A stretch of DNA of 64,000 nt from Alteromonas sp. C1M14 (GTDB lineage Bacteria; Pseudomonadota; Gammaproteobacteria; Enterobacterales; Alteromonadaceae), in assembly GCF_018860965.1 (NCBI RefSeq), contig NZ_JAHKQF010000009.1:248001-312000 (forward strand), read 5' to 3'. The number at the start of each line of letters is the position of its first letter. Positions within the stretch are counted from its first letter, which is position 1. This document shows positions 48,297-57,346 of the stretch, piece by piece. Under the pieces are notes generated by a model, which saw nothing but the letters and a program-made list of their open reading frames with translations, was not told where the DNA came from and searched no databases. The translations under genes and the position numbers were made by a program.

Positions 48297-48417
48297 TGGT
48301 AACTCCGTACCCGCTGTGAGTCCTTACGTGCATATCGCCTGTTTAGGTTCAAGCGCGTGCTCGAATAAGAATCCGAGCCAGATTGGTATGCGTAAACATA
48401 TTGTTCACTTTTTATAC

Positions 48418-48467
48418 TAGTGCATTATGGCGGTTTTAACAGATTTTTTATAAAACCTTTTGCACTA
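48418..48467. other. Nested inverted repeat
   Basis: TAGTGCA (48418-48424) pairs with TGCACTA (48461-48467), and inside it GGTTTTA (48432-48438) pairs with TAAAACC (48451-48457). On the minus strand it lies 29 bases after the stop of the next gene and may end its transcription; it could also be a small mobile-element relic. Confidence 0.45.
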
Positions 48468-48495
48468 AAAAAACTCTGATTATTAGTTTTGGTTG

Positions 48496-48774
48496 TTAAC
48501 TACTACTGGAAAGTAAATGGCGACGACGCTCTGTCCTTGTGCGTAACGTGGCACAATGACGAATCATGATAAAACCCAGTTTATAGGAGAGGATGCCTCC
48601 CACCAGTAACAAAGCCGTTTTTAGGCTGTTTATATGCACTAATATCTCTATCATACCGACAGAAAATAAAATCACACCGGTCAGAAAGAGTAAAAAACCG
48701 GCAATGGTAATTCCATTTGCAGTGGCTGACACGCCATGTCGCTTTGAATTGTTGAAAGCTTGATCATCTTGCAT
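48496..48774 (-). CDS. Small inner-membrane protein of unknown function
   Basis: A 92-residue protein from the ATG at 48774 (a GTG at 48786 is possible). It has two TM helices (about 23-46 ITIAGFLLFLTGVILFSVGMI and 53-72) joined by a short loop, and a basic C-terminal tail (RTRTERRRHLL). No family recognised. It is divergent from greB and has a nested hairpin downstream. Confidence 0.6.
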   Translation of the reverse strand: MQDDQAFNNSKRHGVSATANGITIAGFLLFLTGVILFSVGMIEILVHINSLKTALLLVGGILSYKLGFIMIRHCATLRTRTERRRHLLSSSS

Positions 48775-48993
48775 AGAATTACCCACTGGCCTCGTTTAGA
48801 AATTATCGACAAATATAGCTAACCCTACTTTTAGGACATTTCTACAACCGTTATGTTCAATTATGTGCAAATTTTATGCAATTGTCATGCATAAGGTTGC
48901 AAAACCTGTTAACTGTAACCACATCATTAGTCTATATCGGCCAGTGTAACCTTTATATGAGTAGAAAAATCATAAACATAGCGAATAATGATT

Positions 48994-49470
48994 ATGCGAA
49001 CACCTCTGATTACCCGTAAGGGTTATGAAAAGCTACAACGAGAGTTAGATCACCTATGGCGGGTTGAAAGGCCCGAGACTACGCGGAAGGTGACCTGGGC
49101 CGCCAGTTTAGGTGATCGCAGCGAAAACGCAGATTACCAATACAATAAAAAACGTCTGCGAGAAATCGATCGCCGAGTGCGATACATAAGAAAATGCTTA
49201 GAACGGTTAAAAGTGGTGGATTACGCCCCTGAGCAAGAAGGTCGGGTTTTCTTCGGTGCCCGGGTAGAAATAGAAAATGACGGCGGTGAAGTTCGCACGG
49301 TACGCATTGTAGGTCCAGAAGAAATATACGGCGAAGATAAAACATTTATTTCCATCGATTCTCCCATGGCACGGGCTTTACTTAAAAAAGAAGTGGATGA
49401 AACGGCGACGGTTCATACCCCCGATGGCATCAAAACCTGGTATGTAAATCGTATCGAGTACGAAAAATAA
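48994..49470 (+). CDS. greB: Transcription elongation factor GreB
   Basis: GreB rescues backtracked RNA polymerase by stimulating transcript cleavage. From the ATG at 48994 the product is 158 residues, the same as E. coli, and very similar: an N-terminal coiled coil with the two catalytic acids in the conserved SLGDRSENADYQY tip, then an FKBP-like domain with DSPMARALLKKEV. An in-frame ATG two codons earlier (48988) is an alternative. In E. coli greB is next to yhgF (tex); here 14 kb of alginate genes lie between. Confidence 0.95.
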   Translation: MRTPLITRKGYEKLQRELDHLWRVERPETTRKVTWAASLGDRSENADYQYNKKRLREIDRRVRYIRKCLERLKVVDYAPEQEGRVFFGARVEIENDGGEVRTVRIVGPEEIYGEDKTFISIDSPMARALLKKEVDETATVHTPDGIKTWYVNRIEYEK

Positions 49471-50059
49471 GGCGCAGGCTGCCTATGCCCTTAGCGCATA
49501 ATCACATCGCAGCCTGTTATTACCAGTTTAAGCACAGTTCTTACCAATTTACCCCCCATACCTAAACCAGAAATTTAACAGCTTTTTCATACTTTCACTG
49601 TTTACCATTCCCGCGATTTAGGCTGTTTATTAAAGTGATTGCACAGCTTTGCAATATCATCATAAAAACCAATTAAAACAGCGTGATAGGCATTTATCAC
49701 TTGGCTTTCAACCGTCTTTACCGACTTATTTAATCTGTGTATTTACGCCTCTTTCTTTAATTTGTACCGCAAAAGTAAACTCTCATATTGTAGCCAAATG
49801 TTAATTATTGGTTGACAAATTGGCAAGGTAGGAATAGTGTTTTTGGTATGCTGATTGGTTAGCACGAAGAATAAGCAACCAGGTTATATCGGTATAACGA
49901 ACGTTTTGCATTGTACGACCGCCTTTTTTTTAGTGGGAATTTCACGTTTAAAACGTGTTGGTACGAGCAACGCAATATTGAATTTAATCGGGGTGATGAC
50001 GTGTCTTTTAAGCAACTATTCAGCCCGGGTAAGTGCGCCAAATATTTTAGGAGTTTTTC
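49471..50059 (+). promoter_or_regulatory. Intergenic control region ahead of the alginate operon
   Basis: 589 bases without a convincing gene. After greB, CAGGCTGC (49475-49482) and GCAGCCTG (49509-49516) form a terminator-like hairpin. TTGACA (49812-49817), a 17-base spacer and TAGTGT (49835-49840) form a good sigma-70 promoter. TTGGT elements lie at 49808, 49843 and 49855. A 15-base palindrome CACGTTTAAAACGTG is at 49943-49957, inside the expected leader. AGGAG just before 50060 is the ribosome site of the first gene. Short frames here (for example 49855-50109) look like chance. Confidence 0.55.
49812..49840 (+). promoter_or_regulatory. Candidate promoter of the alginate operon
   Basis: A perfect -35 TTGACA, 17-base spacer and a -10 box TAGTGT that matches at positions 1, 2 and 6. 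The implied leader is about 210 bases. TTGGT motifs overlap and follow it, which would suit repression by the local GntR regulator. Confidence 0.5.
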
Positions 50060-50938
50060 ATGTCAAAACCTGTCATTGGTTTCATCGGTCTCGGTTTAAT
50101 GGGCGGTAATATGGTCGAGAACCTGCAAAAGCGCGGGTACGATCTTATCGTAATGGATCTTAACAAAGATGCTGTAGACGCCTGTGTAGCACGCGGTGCT
50201 AAAGCCGCAACATCAGGCAAAGAGCTTGCTGCTAGCGCAGATATCGTTATGTTTTGTTTGACCACTTCCGCCATTGTAGAAAAAGTTGTTTATGCTGAAG
50301 ATGGCGTATTAGCAGGCATGAAAGAAGGGTCTGTATTAATTGACTTTGGTACGTCTATTCCTGCATCTACACGGAAAATCGGAGCAGATCTTGCTGCTAA
50401 AGGCATTGGCATGATCGACGCGCCATTAGGCCGTACACCTGCTCACGCTAAAGATGGCTTACTGAACATCATGGCAGCAGGTGATATCGAAACATTTAAT
50501 AAAGTTAAACCCGTGCTAGACGATCAAGGGGAAAACGTTTTCCACCTTGGCGCATTAGGTGCAGGTCATACAACCAAGCTTGTTAATAACTTTATGGGTA
50601 TGACAACAGTTTGTGCCATGTCTCAGGCGTTCGCCGTAGCCGACCGCGCAGGTGTGGACAGACAACAATTGTTCGACATCATGTCTACAGGCCCATCTTC
50701 ATCACCATTCATGCAGTTCTGTAAGAACTATGCGGTAGATAATGTTAGCGACTTAGGCTTCTCTATTGCTAACGCGAATAAAGATTTGGGCTACTTCCTA
50801 CAAATGGTAGAAGACTTAGGCACTGAATCTAAAATTGCTGAAGGGTCTTCAGCTAACTTACAAGCCGCATTTGACGCGGGAATGGGTGACGGCAACGTAC
50901 CTGAAATCTTCGACTACTTCTTAAAATTAAGTAAATAA
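50060..50938 (+). CDS. Beta-hydroxyacid dehydrogenase, probable DEH reductase
   Basis: A 292-residue cytosolic NAD(P)H enzyme of the 3-hydroxyisobutyrate dehydrogenase family. N-terminal Rossmann motif GFIGLGLMGGNM, central GTSIPASTRK, catalytic K173 in GAGHTTKLVNN. The usual substrate loop DAPVSGGxxGA is replaced by DAPLGRTPAHA. As first gene of an alginate operon that otherwise lacks a DEH reductase, it most likely reduces 4-deoxy-L-erythro-5-hexoseulose uronate (DEH) to KDG. The assignment of substrate is inference from context; the family also includes tartronate semialdehyde reductases. Confidence 0.8.
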   Translation: MSKPVIGFIGLGLMGGNMVENLQKRGYDLIVMDLNKDAVDACVARGAKAATSGKELAASADIVMFCLTTSAIVEKVVYAEDGVLAGMKEGSVLIDFGTSIPASTRKIGADLAAKGIGMIDAPLGRTPAHAKDGLLNIMAAGDIETFNKVKPVLDDQGENVFHLGALGAGHTTKLVNNFMGMTTVCAMSQAFAVADRAGVDRQQLFDIMSTGPSSSPFMQFCKNYAVDNVSDLGFSIANANKDLGYFLQMVEDLGTESKIAEGSSANLQAAFDAGMGDGNVPEIFDYFLKLSK

Positions 50939-50954
50939 GTAGGTTGTTGATAAC

Positions 50955-51007
50955 GCGGGCGTTACCTGGCTGAACTACAAACAGATTCTTAGCCCTGTAA
51001 CGCTCGC
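50955..51007 (+). other. Inverted repeat between reductase and PL6 genes
   Basis: GCGGGCGTTAC (50955-50965) pairs with GTAACGCTCGC (50997-51007) with one mismatch. It lies in the 178-base gap and is followed by CCTTTC only, so it may be a weak terminator or an mRNA stabiliser that sets a different level for the lyase genes. Confidence 0.5.
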
Positions 51008-51116
51008 CCTTTCGCTGATATTAATAAATACTGGATTTGCCTGTCCTGAATTATAGGGTGAAGTTACTTAGCGTTTTTCAGGTTCACGGTCTGGTCTCAA
51101 AGAAGAAGAGTTATCT

Positions 51117-53387
51117 ATGCGTTTTATGTGGGTTTACTTATTCGCGCTTAGCACGATTCTTATGGCGTGCTCCTCTGTCAACTCCAACACCGACACCAAT
51201 ACTTATGTTGTTGAAGATCAACAAGAGTATCAGGCCATCGCCAACAAGTTGGTTGCCGGCGACACGGTTATTCTCAAAAACGGCACCTGGACAGATTTCG
51301 AAATTATATTGCAGGGTAAAGGCACAGAAGACGCCCCCATCACTCTGAAAGCAGAAACCAAAGGCAAAGTCATTTTATCCGGCGAATCAAGTCTTAAATT
51401 GGCCGGCGATTATCTTGTTGCTAGCGGCCTGGTATTTAAAGACGGCAATACACCAAGCAGCGCCGTTATCGAATTTCGCAATAAAGATGTCTTAGCACAC
51501 CACTCACGAGTAACAGAAGTGGTTATCGACAACTTTAACAACCCAGACAAACAAGAATCAGATTATTGGGTTGCCTTTTATGGCCGCCACAACCGCCTGG
51601 ATCACAGCCATATTGCGGGTAAACGCAACAAAGGCGTAACCGTAGCAGTGCGTTTAACAACAGAAGCAAGCCAACAGAATTATCATCGTATCGATCACAA
51701 CTATTTTGGATATCGCCCGACCTTTGGTTCTAACGGCGGTGAAACACTACGTATCGGTACTAGCCATTACTCCCTCACCGATTCTCATACCTTGGTTGAA
51801 AATAACTATTTCGAACATACCGACGGTGAAGTAGAAATTATTTCAGTAAAATCAGGCAAAAACATCATTCGTGGCAATGTTTTTTATGAAGCCCGAGGCA
51901 CCTTAACCCTGCGTCATGGCAACGGCAACATTGTTGAACAAAATGTATTTTTAGGAAATGGTGTGCCCCACACCGGTGGTATTCGGATAATCAACCGAGA
52001 TCAAGTTGTACGTAACAATTATCTTGAAGGTCTTACCGGGTATCGTTTTGGCGGCGGCTTCACTATCATGAATGGTGTACCTAACTCGCCAATTAATCGC
52101 TACCACCAAGTCGATAATGCCACAGTAGAAAACAACACATTTATTAATGTTGCTCATTTTCAACTGGCGGCCGGTAGCGATGCCGAGCGAACGGCTACGC
52201 CCATTAATAGCGTGATTAAAAACAACCTCATCGTTAACGAAGACGGTAAACAACCGTTTACCGCCTTTGATGATATATCCGGAATCACCTTTTCAGGTAA
52301 CGTAGCCAATACCGAGGTACTCGCTCAAATTGGTACTGGCGTAGCAACCCAAGAGGTTTCGCTAACCCCCCATGACAATGGCCTGCGCTATCCCACCTCA
52401 AGCGCGGTAACAGCGGGTGTTAAACACGACCTTAGCGTGCTAAGTAAAGACCAAACCGGCGTTACCTGGTATCCCAAAACACCCGCCAGTGTCAGTTTTG
52501 ACTCGGGTAAGGTTCACCAGGTCGAAGCCAATGCGATTGCACTACAAAATGCAATTGAACAAGCCGCATCCGGCGACATCCTGGAATTAGCACCAGGTGA
52601 GTTTACCATTCCCAAATTAGTGATCATTGATAAAACCCTAACCCTTAAAGCCAAACAAGAAGGGCAAACCCAGGTGTCTTTCGAGCGCACGGCTCTGTTT
52701 GAAATACACGATGGCGGTAGTTTAAAAATTGATGGTTTACACATTTCAGGGCAAGCAAGTCCTGATGCGGCAGGCAACAGTGTTGTGCGTACGCAAAAAT
52801 GGGGCATGCTCAAAAATTATCGCTTCGAACTCATTAATGCCACATTGTCCGATTTGGATATCAACCATTCCTTCCATGTGTTTGTGTCCGGAAAAGGCGC
52901 TTTTGCTGACGATATTACTCTACGCAACAACACCATCAGTAATGTGACTGGCGATGTATTGCAATTGAACAAAGAAACCGAAGATTTGGGTATTTACAAC
53001 GCAGAGTATGTGACATTAGAAAACAACACCTTTACCGAAATTGAAGGCGCATTGGTTAAGCTTTACCGAGGCGGCACAGATGAAAGCACCTTTGGCCCTC
53101 ATTTTGAGATGACAAATAACAAGGTAGCGACGGTCGGTTTCGGCAAACGTAATCATGAACAAGCCAGTGTATTCCTACACGGTGTGCAAGTTGCCAATAT
53201 CACCAATAACACAATTGAACAATCTCGCCCGTTAGTCATTGAACACACGGTGGGAGAGCCTAAAACCCATATCATCAACAATGTTTTCGATGGCACGGCA
53301 GAACCTCTTGTTACAGAGCTTAGGGTTAAGGGCCCGCATACCGCGGTACTACAAAACAATAAAATGATTAATCAATCGGCGGAGTAA
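51117..53387 (+). CDS. PL6 alginate lyase (lipoprotein)
   Basis: A polysaccharide lyase family 6 protein of 756 residues that cleaves alginate by beta-elimination. A lipobox LMAC gives lipidated Cys 18 with Ser at +2, which predicts the outer membrane. The N-terminal right-handed beta-helix (about 30-420) has the PL6 marks NGGE (206-209), E238/E240 likely for calcium, SVKSG with K245 as base and LRHGN with R266 as acid. A second beta-helix (about 450-750) follows, as in two-domain PL6 enzymes such as AlyGC. It precedes the PL17 gene by six bases. M, G or MG preference cannot be told. Confidence 0.9.
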   Translation: MRFMWVYLFALSTILMACSSVNSNTDTNTYVVEDQQEYQAIANKLVAGDTVILKNGTWTDFEIILQGKGTEDAPITLKAETKGKVILSGESSLKLAGDYLVASGLVFKDGNTPSSAVIEFRNKDVLAHHSRVTEVVIDNFNNPDKQESDYWVAFYGRHNRLDHSHIAGKRNKGVTVAVRLTTEASQQNYHRIDHNYFGYRPTFGSNGGETLRIGTSHYSLTDSHTLVENNYFEHTDGEVEIISVKSGKNIIRGNVFYEARGTLTLRHGNGNIVEQNVFLGNGVPHTGGIRIINRDQVVRNNYLEGLTGYRFGGGFTIMNGVPNSPINRYHQVDNATVENNTFINVAHFQLAAGSDAERTATPINSVIKNNLIVNEDGKQPFTAFDDISGITFSGNVANTEVLAQIGTGVATQEVSLTPHDNGLRYPTSSAVTAGVKHDLSVLSKDQTGVTWYPKTPASVSFDSGKVHQVEANAIALQNAIEQAASGDILELAPGEFTIPKLVIIDKTLTLKAKQEGQTQVSFERTALFEIHDGGSLKIDGLHISGQASPDAAGNSVVRTQKWGMLKNYRFELINATLSDLDINHSFHVFVSGKGAFADDITLRNNTISNVTGDVLQLNKETEDLGIYNAEYVTLENNTFTEIEGALVKLYRGGTDESTFGPHFEMTNNKVATVGFGKRNHEQASVFLHGVQVANITNNTIEQSRPLVIEHTVGEPKTHIINNVFDGTAEPLVTELRVKGPHTAVLQNNKMINQSAE

Positions 53388-53393
53388 CAAGCA

Positions 53394-55607
53394 ATGATTA
53401 CTAATTTGTTCAAAACAAGACGTTTTTTATTACTCTGTACAATGGTTACCACCATGCTTGCTTTTAATGTACATGCTGCCCATCCAAACTTGGTGATCAC
53501 GCAAAGTGACGTGGCCAACATGCGTCAGGCCATTGAGAAAGAAGGGCGATTTAGTGACGCCTACCATACGTTAAAAGCACAAGTTGATGAGCAAATTGCT
53601 CTGCCCATCACGGTGCCTGTACCAAAAGATGGTGGGGGTGGTTATACCCACGAACGTCATAAGAAAAATTATCAACTGATGTATAACGCCGGTATTATTT
53701 ACCAGCTAAGTCAGGATGAAAAATATGCTGATTACGTTCGCGATATGCTTCTTGCCTATGCCGAGCTATATCCAACCTTAGGACTGCATCCTAAACGTAA
53801 AATGAAGTCTCAGAACCCAGGAAAGTTCTTCTGGCAAAGTCTGAACGAAGCGATGTGGTTGGTATATACCATTCAAGCTTATGATTTCATCCATGATGCC
53901 TTAACCCCCGCTCAAGTAGACACTATTGAAGGTGACTTATTAAAACCGGTAGCCCTTTTTCTGTCTGAAGGCCAACCGTCCACCTTTAACAAAGTACATA
54001 ACCACGGTACTTGGGCCACCACGGGTGTAGGCATGGCAGGCTACGTTATGGACGAACCAGAGTGGGTAGAAAAAGCCTTATATGATCTTAACAAATCAGG
54101 TAAAGGCGGTTTCTTAAAACAGTTGGATAAACTGTTTTCACCCCAGGGTTATTACAATGAAGGGCCTTATTATCACAGATTTGCCTTATTACCCTTTGTG
54201 ACCTTTGCCCGAGCAATCGAAAATAACGATCCACAACGTCATATCTTCGCCCATCGGGACGGCGTGCTGCTTAAGGCTATAGATACGGCCATTCAACTCA
54301 GTTACAACGGCCTATTCTTTCCCCTTAATGACGCCATTAAAAGTAAAGGCACCGATACCATTGAATTGGTTCACGGTGTAGCCGTTGCCTATGCACTGAC
54401 TAAAGATCCTGGCTATTTAGATATTGCCCAACAGCAAGATCAAATCGTATTAACCGGCGACGGCCTAAAGGTGGCCCAAGCACTCGATGAAGGGCTAGCG
54501 ACACCCTATGTTTATCGTTCTGTTGCCTTCGGTGACGGAAGCGACGGTAAAGACGGTGCGTTAGTGGTCATGCGAAGCAGCATGGGCGGCGAACAAGCGG
54601 TGGTATTTAAACCCGCAGCGCAAGGCTTAGGACACGGTCACTTTGATAAATTAACCTGGCAATATTACGACCATGGCAATGAAATTGTGTCTGATTACGG
54701 AGCTGCCCGCTTCTTAAATGTAGAAGCGAAATTTGGTGGCCGTTACTTGCCGGAAAATGACAGCTATGCCAAGCAAACCGTTGCCCATAATACCGTGGTA
54801 GTGGATGAAACCAGCCACTTTAATGGCGATGTAAAAATCGGAAATCAACACGCACCAACATTGAATTTCTTTGAAACCAGTGAGTTCGGTAGCGTAGCCA
54901 GTGGCCAAATTGATACCGCTTATGCCGATGTCATGCTGTCGCGTACTGTGGCACTAGTAAATTTACCTGAGCTAAATACCACAGTCGCCCTGGATGTTTT
55001 TGACGTGAAAAGTAAAGACAACCATCAGTTTGACTTACCTCTTCACTACAAAGGGCAACTTATCGAAACAAATTTTGACCTGCGCGCGTACACCGATCAG
55101 ATTTCGGCCCTTGGCAAGCAGTTCGGATACCAGCATTTATGGTTGAAAGGCAAAGCCACCCCAGAGAAAGGGTTAGCGAAAGTGTCTTGGCTTAACGAGA
55201 ACGGCCGCTTCTATACGCAAACTAGCCTCGTAGACGGCGATGAAGCCTTCTTGTTTACCCAAATTGGCGCCAATGATCCTAACTTCAATCTACGTAACGA
55301 AAACGGATTTATTCGCCGAGTAACCGATGCCAATGAACATACCTATATTTCGGTACTAGAGCCCCATGGCGAATACAACCCAAGTAAAGAATACACGTTA
55401 GACGCCACCAGCAAAGTCACTGAACTCGCCTATAGTAAAGAAGGCACCGTATCTATGACCAAACTAACCATTGCCGGTAAGCACTACCTTATCGCAATTA
55501 ATCATGCTGATTCGTCAACGATGACAAATAAAACAACCTTTAAATATAACAATCAAGACTTTGCATTAGATGGCCGTCTAGCTGTTTATGCGATTGATAA
55601 CCACTAG
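53394..55607 (+). CDS. PL17 oligoalginate lyase
   Basis: An exo-acting family 17 alginate lyase that releases unsaturated monouronates from oligomers. 737 residues with a signal peptide (to about VHAA), so periplasmic or secreted. The alpha/alpha-barrel domain (about 40-360) has KVHNHGTWATTG with N203 and H204 and YYNEGPYYHR with the likely catalytic Y260, equivalent to residues known in Saccharophagus Alg17C. The heparinase II/III-like beta-sheet domain (about 385-735) has the metal-site motif GLGHGHFDKL. Works after the PL6 enzyme; KdgF gene follows. Confidence 0.93.
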   Translation: MITNLFKTRRFLLLCTMVTTMLAFNVHAAHPNLVITQSDVANMRQAIEKEGRFSDAYHTLKAQVDEQIALPITVPVPKDGGGGYTHERHKKNYQLMYNAGIIYQLSQDEKYADYVRDMLLAYAELYPTLGLHPKRKMKSQNPGKFFWQSLNEAMWLVYTIQAYDFIHDALTPAQVDTIEGDLLKPVALFLSEGQPSTFNKVHNHGTWATTGVGMAGYVMDEPEWVEKALYDLNKSGKGGFLKQLDKLFSPQGYYNEGPYYHRFALLPFVTFARAIENNDPQRHIFAHRDGVLLKAIDTAIQLSYNGLFFPLNDAIKSKGTDTIELVHGVAVAYALTKDPGYLDIAQQQDQIVLTGDGLKVAQALDEGLATPYVYRSVAFGDGSDGKDGALVVMRSSMGGEQAVVFKPAAQGLGHGHFDKLTWQYYDHGNEIVSDYGAARFLNVEAKFGGRYLPENDSYAKQTVAHNTVVVDETSHFNGDVKIGNQHAPTLNFFETSEFGSVASGQIDTAYADVMLSRTVALVNLPELNTTVALDVFDVKSKDNHQFDLPLHYKGQLIETNFDLRAYTDQISALGKQFGYQHLWLKGKATPEKGLAKVSWLNENGRFYTQTSLVDGDEAFLFTQIGANDPNFNLRNENGFIRRVTDANEHTYISVLEPHGEYNPSKEYTLDATSKVTELAYSKEGTVSMTKLTIAGKHYLIAINHADSSTMTNKTTFKYNNQDFALDGRLAVYAIDNH

Positions 55608-55618
55608 GAGTGAACAAG

Positions 55619-55963
55619 ATGCAGAAGCAAAGCGATATTTTCTCATTTACCAACGAAGCTGAAATTTTGGATATTGGTGGTGGCCTTAAACGTCAAATGC
55701 TGGGGTTCAACGAAGAACTGATGGCAGTACGGGTATGGTTTGATAAAGGGGCAGAAGGCTACACCCATAAACATCGTCATTCCCAAGTGACTTATATTGT
55801 AGAAGGTGAGTTTCACTTCACCATTGATGGCGAGACAAAAGTACTGAAAGCCGGCGACAGCTGTCTTATTCCACCGTACGCGGAACACGGCGCAATTTGC
55901 CCTACAGGCGGCAGCCTTATTGATACGTTCAGCCCGCCCCGTGAAGATTTCCTCGAGGACTGA
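55619..55963 (+). CDS. kdgF: KdgF-type cupin, unsaturated uronate linearisation
   Basis: KdgF converts the 4,5-unsaturated uronate made by lyases into the linear keto form DEH. The 114-residue single-domain cupin has a HxH-type metal site (H50, H52, H54, Q56) in THKHRHSQVTYIVEGEFHF and H90 in PPYAEHGA. The ATG at 55619 is placed eight bases after AGGAG; a GTG at 55610 in the same frame lies too near the Shine-Dalgarno. Two bases separate it from the MFS gene. The cytosol or the periplasm is possible; no signal peptide is seen, so cytosol. Confidence 0.9.
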   Translation: MQKQSDIFSFTNEAEILDIGGGLKRQMLGFNEELMAVRVWFDKGAEGYTHKHRHSQVTYIVEGEFHFTIDGETKVLKAGDSCLIPPYAEHGAICPTGGSLIDTFSPPREDFLED

Positions 55964-55965
55964 TT

Positions 55966-57276
55966 ATGAAACTCCATGGCCTACGATGGTATGTTATTGC
56001 GCTCATCGCGCTAGCAACCATTATCAATTACATCGACCGCCAGGCACTGAGTGTGCTCTGGCCGGACATTGTTCATGATCTGTTTCCTGAAAAAACAGCG
56101 CTAGAACGCAAGCAAATATACGCGAATATTTCCATTGTATTTGTTTTCGCTTATGCCTTTGGTCAAGCCATCTTTGGCAAGATATTCGACTGGGTGGGTA
56201 CACGCCTCGGTTTTGTGTTATCCATCGGTGTTTGGTCCCTCGCCACTGTGGCCCATGCCTTTGCCCAAGGGGTTCTAAGCTTTGCCTTCTTCCGTGCCAT
56301 TCTTGGTGTTGCCGAGGCTGGCAACTGGCCTGGCGCGGCAAAAGGTAACGCAGAATGGTTTCCCACAAAAGAACGTGCCCTAGCACAGGGTATATTCAAT
56401 TCGGGCGCGGCCATTGGCGGCATTATCGCCATTCCGTTGATCGCAATGTTAACCATCTACTTTAACTGGCAAATGGTTTTCGTCATCGTAGGTCTTGTTG
56501 GATTACTTTGGTTGGTACCTTGGCTCATTTTGGTCAAAGCGCCACCTGGATCACACCCTTGGATCAGCGAAGAAGAAAAAGAATATATCCTGACTGGCCA
56601 ACGTAGTAGCGACAAAGTGGAAACCATTGTCACCGCACCTGGAGAAGAAGAATATAATCCAGGTACATTAGAGTTGTTGTCACGTAAGCAAAGTTGGGGC
56701 GTGATCATTGCGTCTGCGGCTATCGATCCCATTTGGTGGTTGTTCGTTTTCTGGATCCCTATCTACTTAAACGAAGTGTACGGTATGGATGTAAAAGCCA
56801 TCGGGATTTATGGTTGGGTACCTTACGTTGGTGCCATGTTCGGTGCTTGGTTTGGTGGCTTGTTAGCGCAAAATAGGCTCAAGGCCGGTTGGAATGCAGA
56901 CAAAACCCGTAAGCTAACCATCACCTTAGGCTGCTTGATAATGTTGCCGGCATTAATTGCCATGGCAAACCCTGGTGAACCTGTGGTTGCAGTCCTGATC
57001 ATGGCGGTGATCCTATTCGGTTTCCAAACAGCCATTGGTAACGTACAAACCTTACCTAGCGATTTATTAGGGAAAAAAGCAGTAGGAACCTTATCCGGCT
57101 TCTCTGGCATGGCGGCAAAATTAGGTGCAGTTGGCCTAACGTCACTGGTGCCTTGGTTAACAGCCGATGGTAACTATACCCCTGCCTTTGTGATAGGTGC
57201 CTCCCTTGCCATAATTGCCATGGCAGCGGTTTGGATCCTCATCCCTAAAATAGAACCTCTGAAAAAAACAGGGTAA
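55966..57276 (+). CDS. MFS transporter, hexuronate type
   Basis: A 436-residue, 12-TM major facilitator of the anion:cation symporter (ExuT-like) group: LRWYVIALIALATIINYIDRQALS at the start, RAILGVAEAGNWPGAAK in TM4, a central cytosolic loop (about 195-240), and GFSGMAAKLGAVG late. It probably brings DEH or unsaturated uronates across the inner membrane, given its place between kdgF and kdgK. ToaABC-type symporters are used for this in Vibrio; this is a different family. Confidence 0.88.
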   Translation: MKLHGLRWYVIALIALATIINYIDRQALSVLWPDIVHDLFPEKTALERKQIYANISIVFVFAYAFGQAIFGKIFDWVGTRLGFVLSIGVWSLATVAHAFAQGVLSFAFFRAILGVAEAGNWPGAAKGNAEWFPTKERALAQGIFNSGAAIGGIIAIPLIAMLTIYFNWQMVFVIVGLVGLLWLVPWLILVKAPPGSHPWISEEEKEYILTGQRSSDKVETIVTAPGEEEYNPGTLELLSRKQSWGVIIASAAIDPIWWLFVFWIPIYLNEVYGMDVKAIGIYGWVPYVGAMFGAWFGGLLAQNRLKAGWNADKTRKLTITLGCLIMLPALIAMANPGEPVVAVLIMAVILFGFQTAIGNVQTLPSDLLGKKAVGTLSGFSGMAAKLGAVGLTSLVPWLTADGNYTPAFVIGASLAIIAMAAVWILIPKIEPLKKTG

Positions 57277-57285
57277 CAAGTCAAT

Positions 57286-57316
57286 AAGCGGCAATGGCTA
57301 ATGGGCCTTGCCGCTT
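57286..57316 (+). other. Hairpin between MFS gene and kdgK
   Basis: AAGCGGCAA and TTGCCGCTT are exact complements with a 13-base loop. No T run follows. It may partly separate kdgK-eda expression from the upstream genes. Confidence 0.55.
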
Positions 57317-57346
57317 CAACTGCTTAATTAACGGTACACTACCGAT

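Noticed and set aside
49855..50109. 84-codon frame ahead of and overlapping the DEH reductase start
   Set aside because: Begins at a non-ATG codon, lacks a ribosome site and overlaps a well supported gene in another frame.
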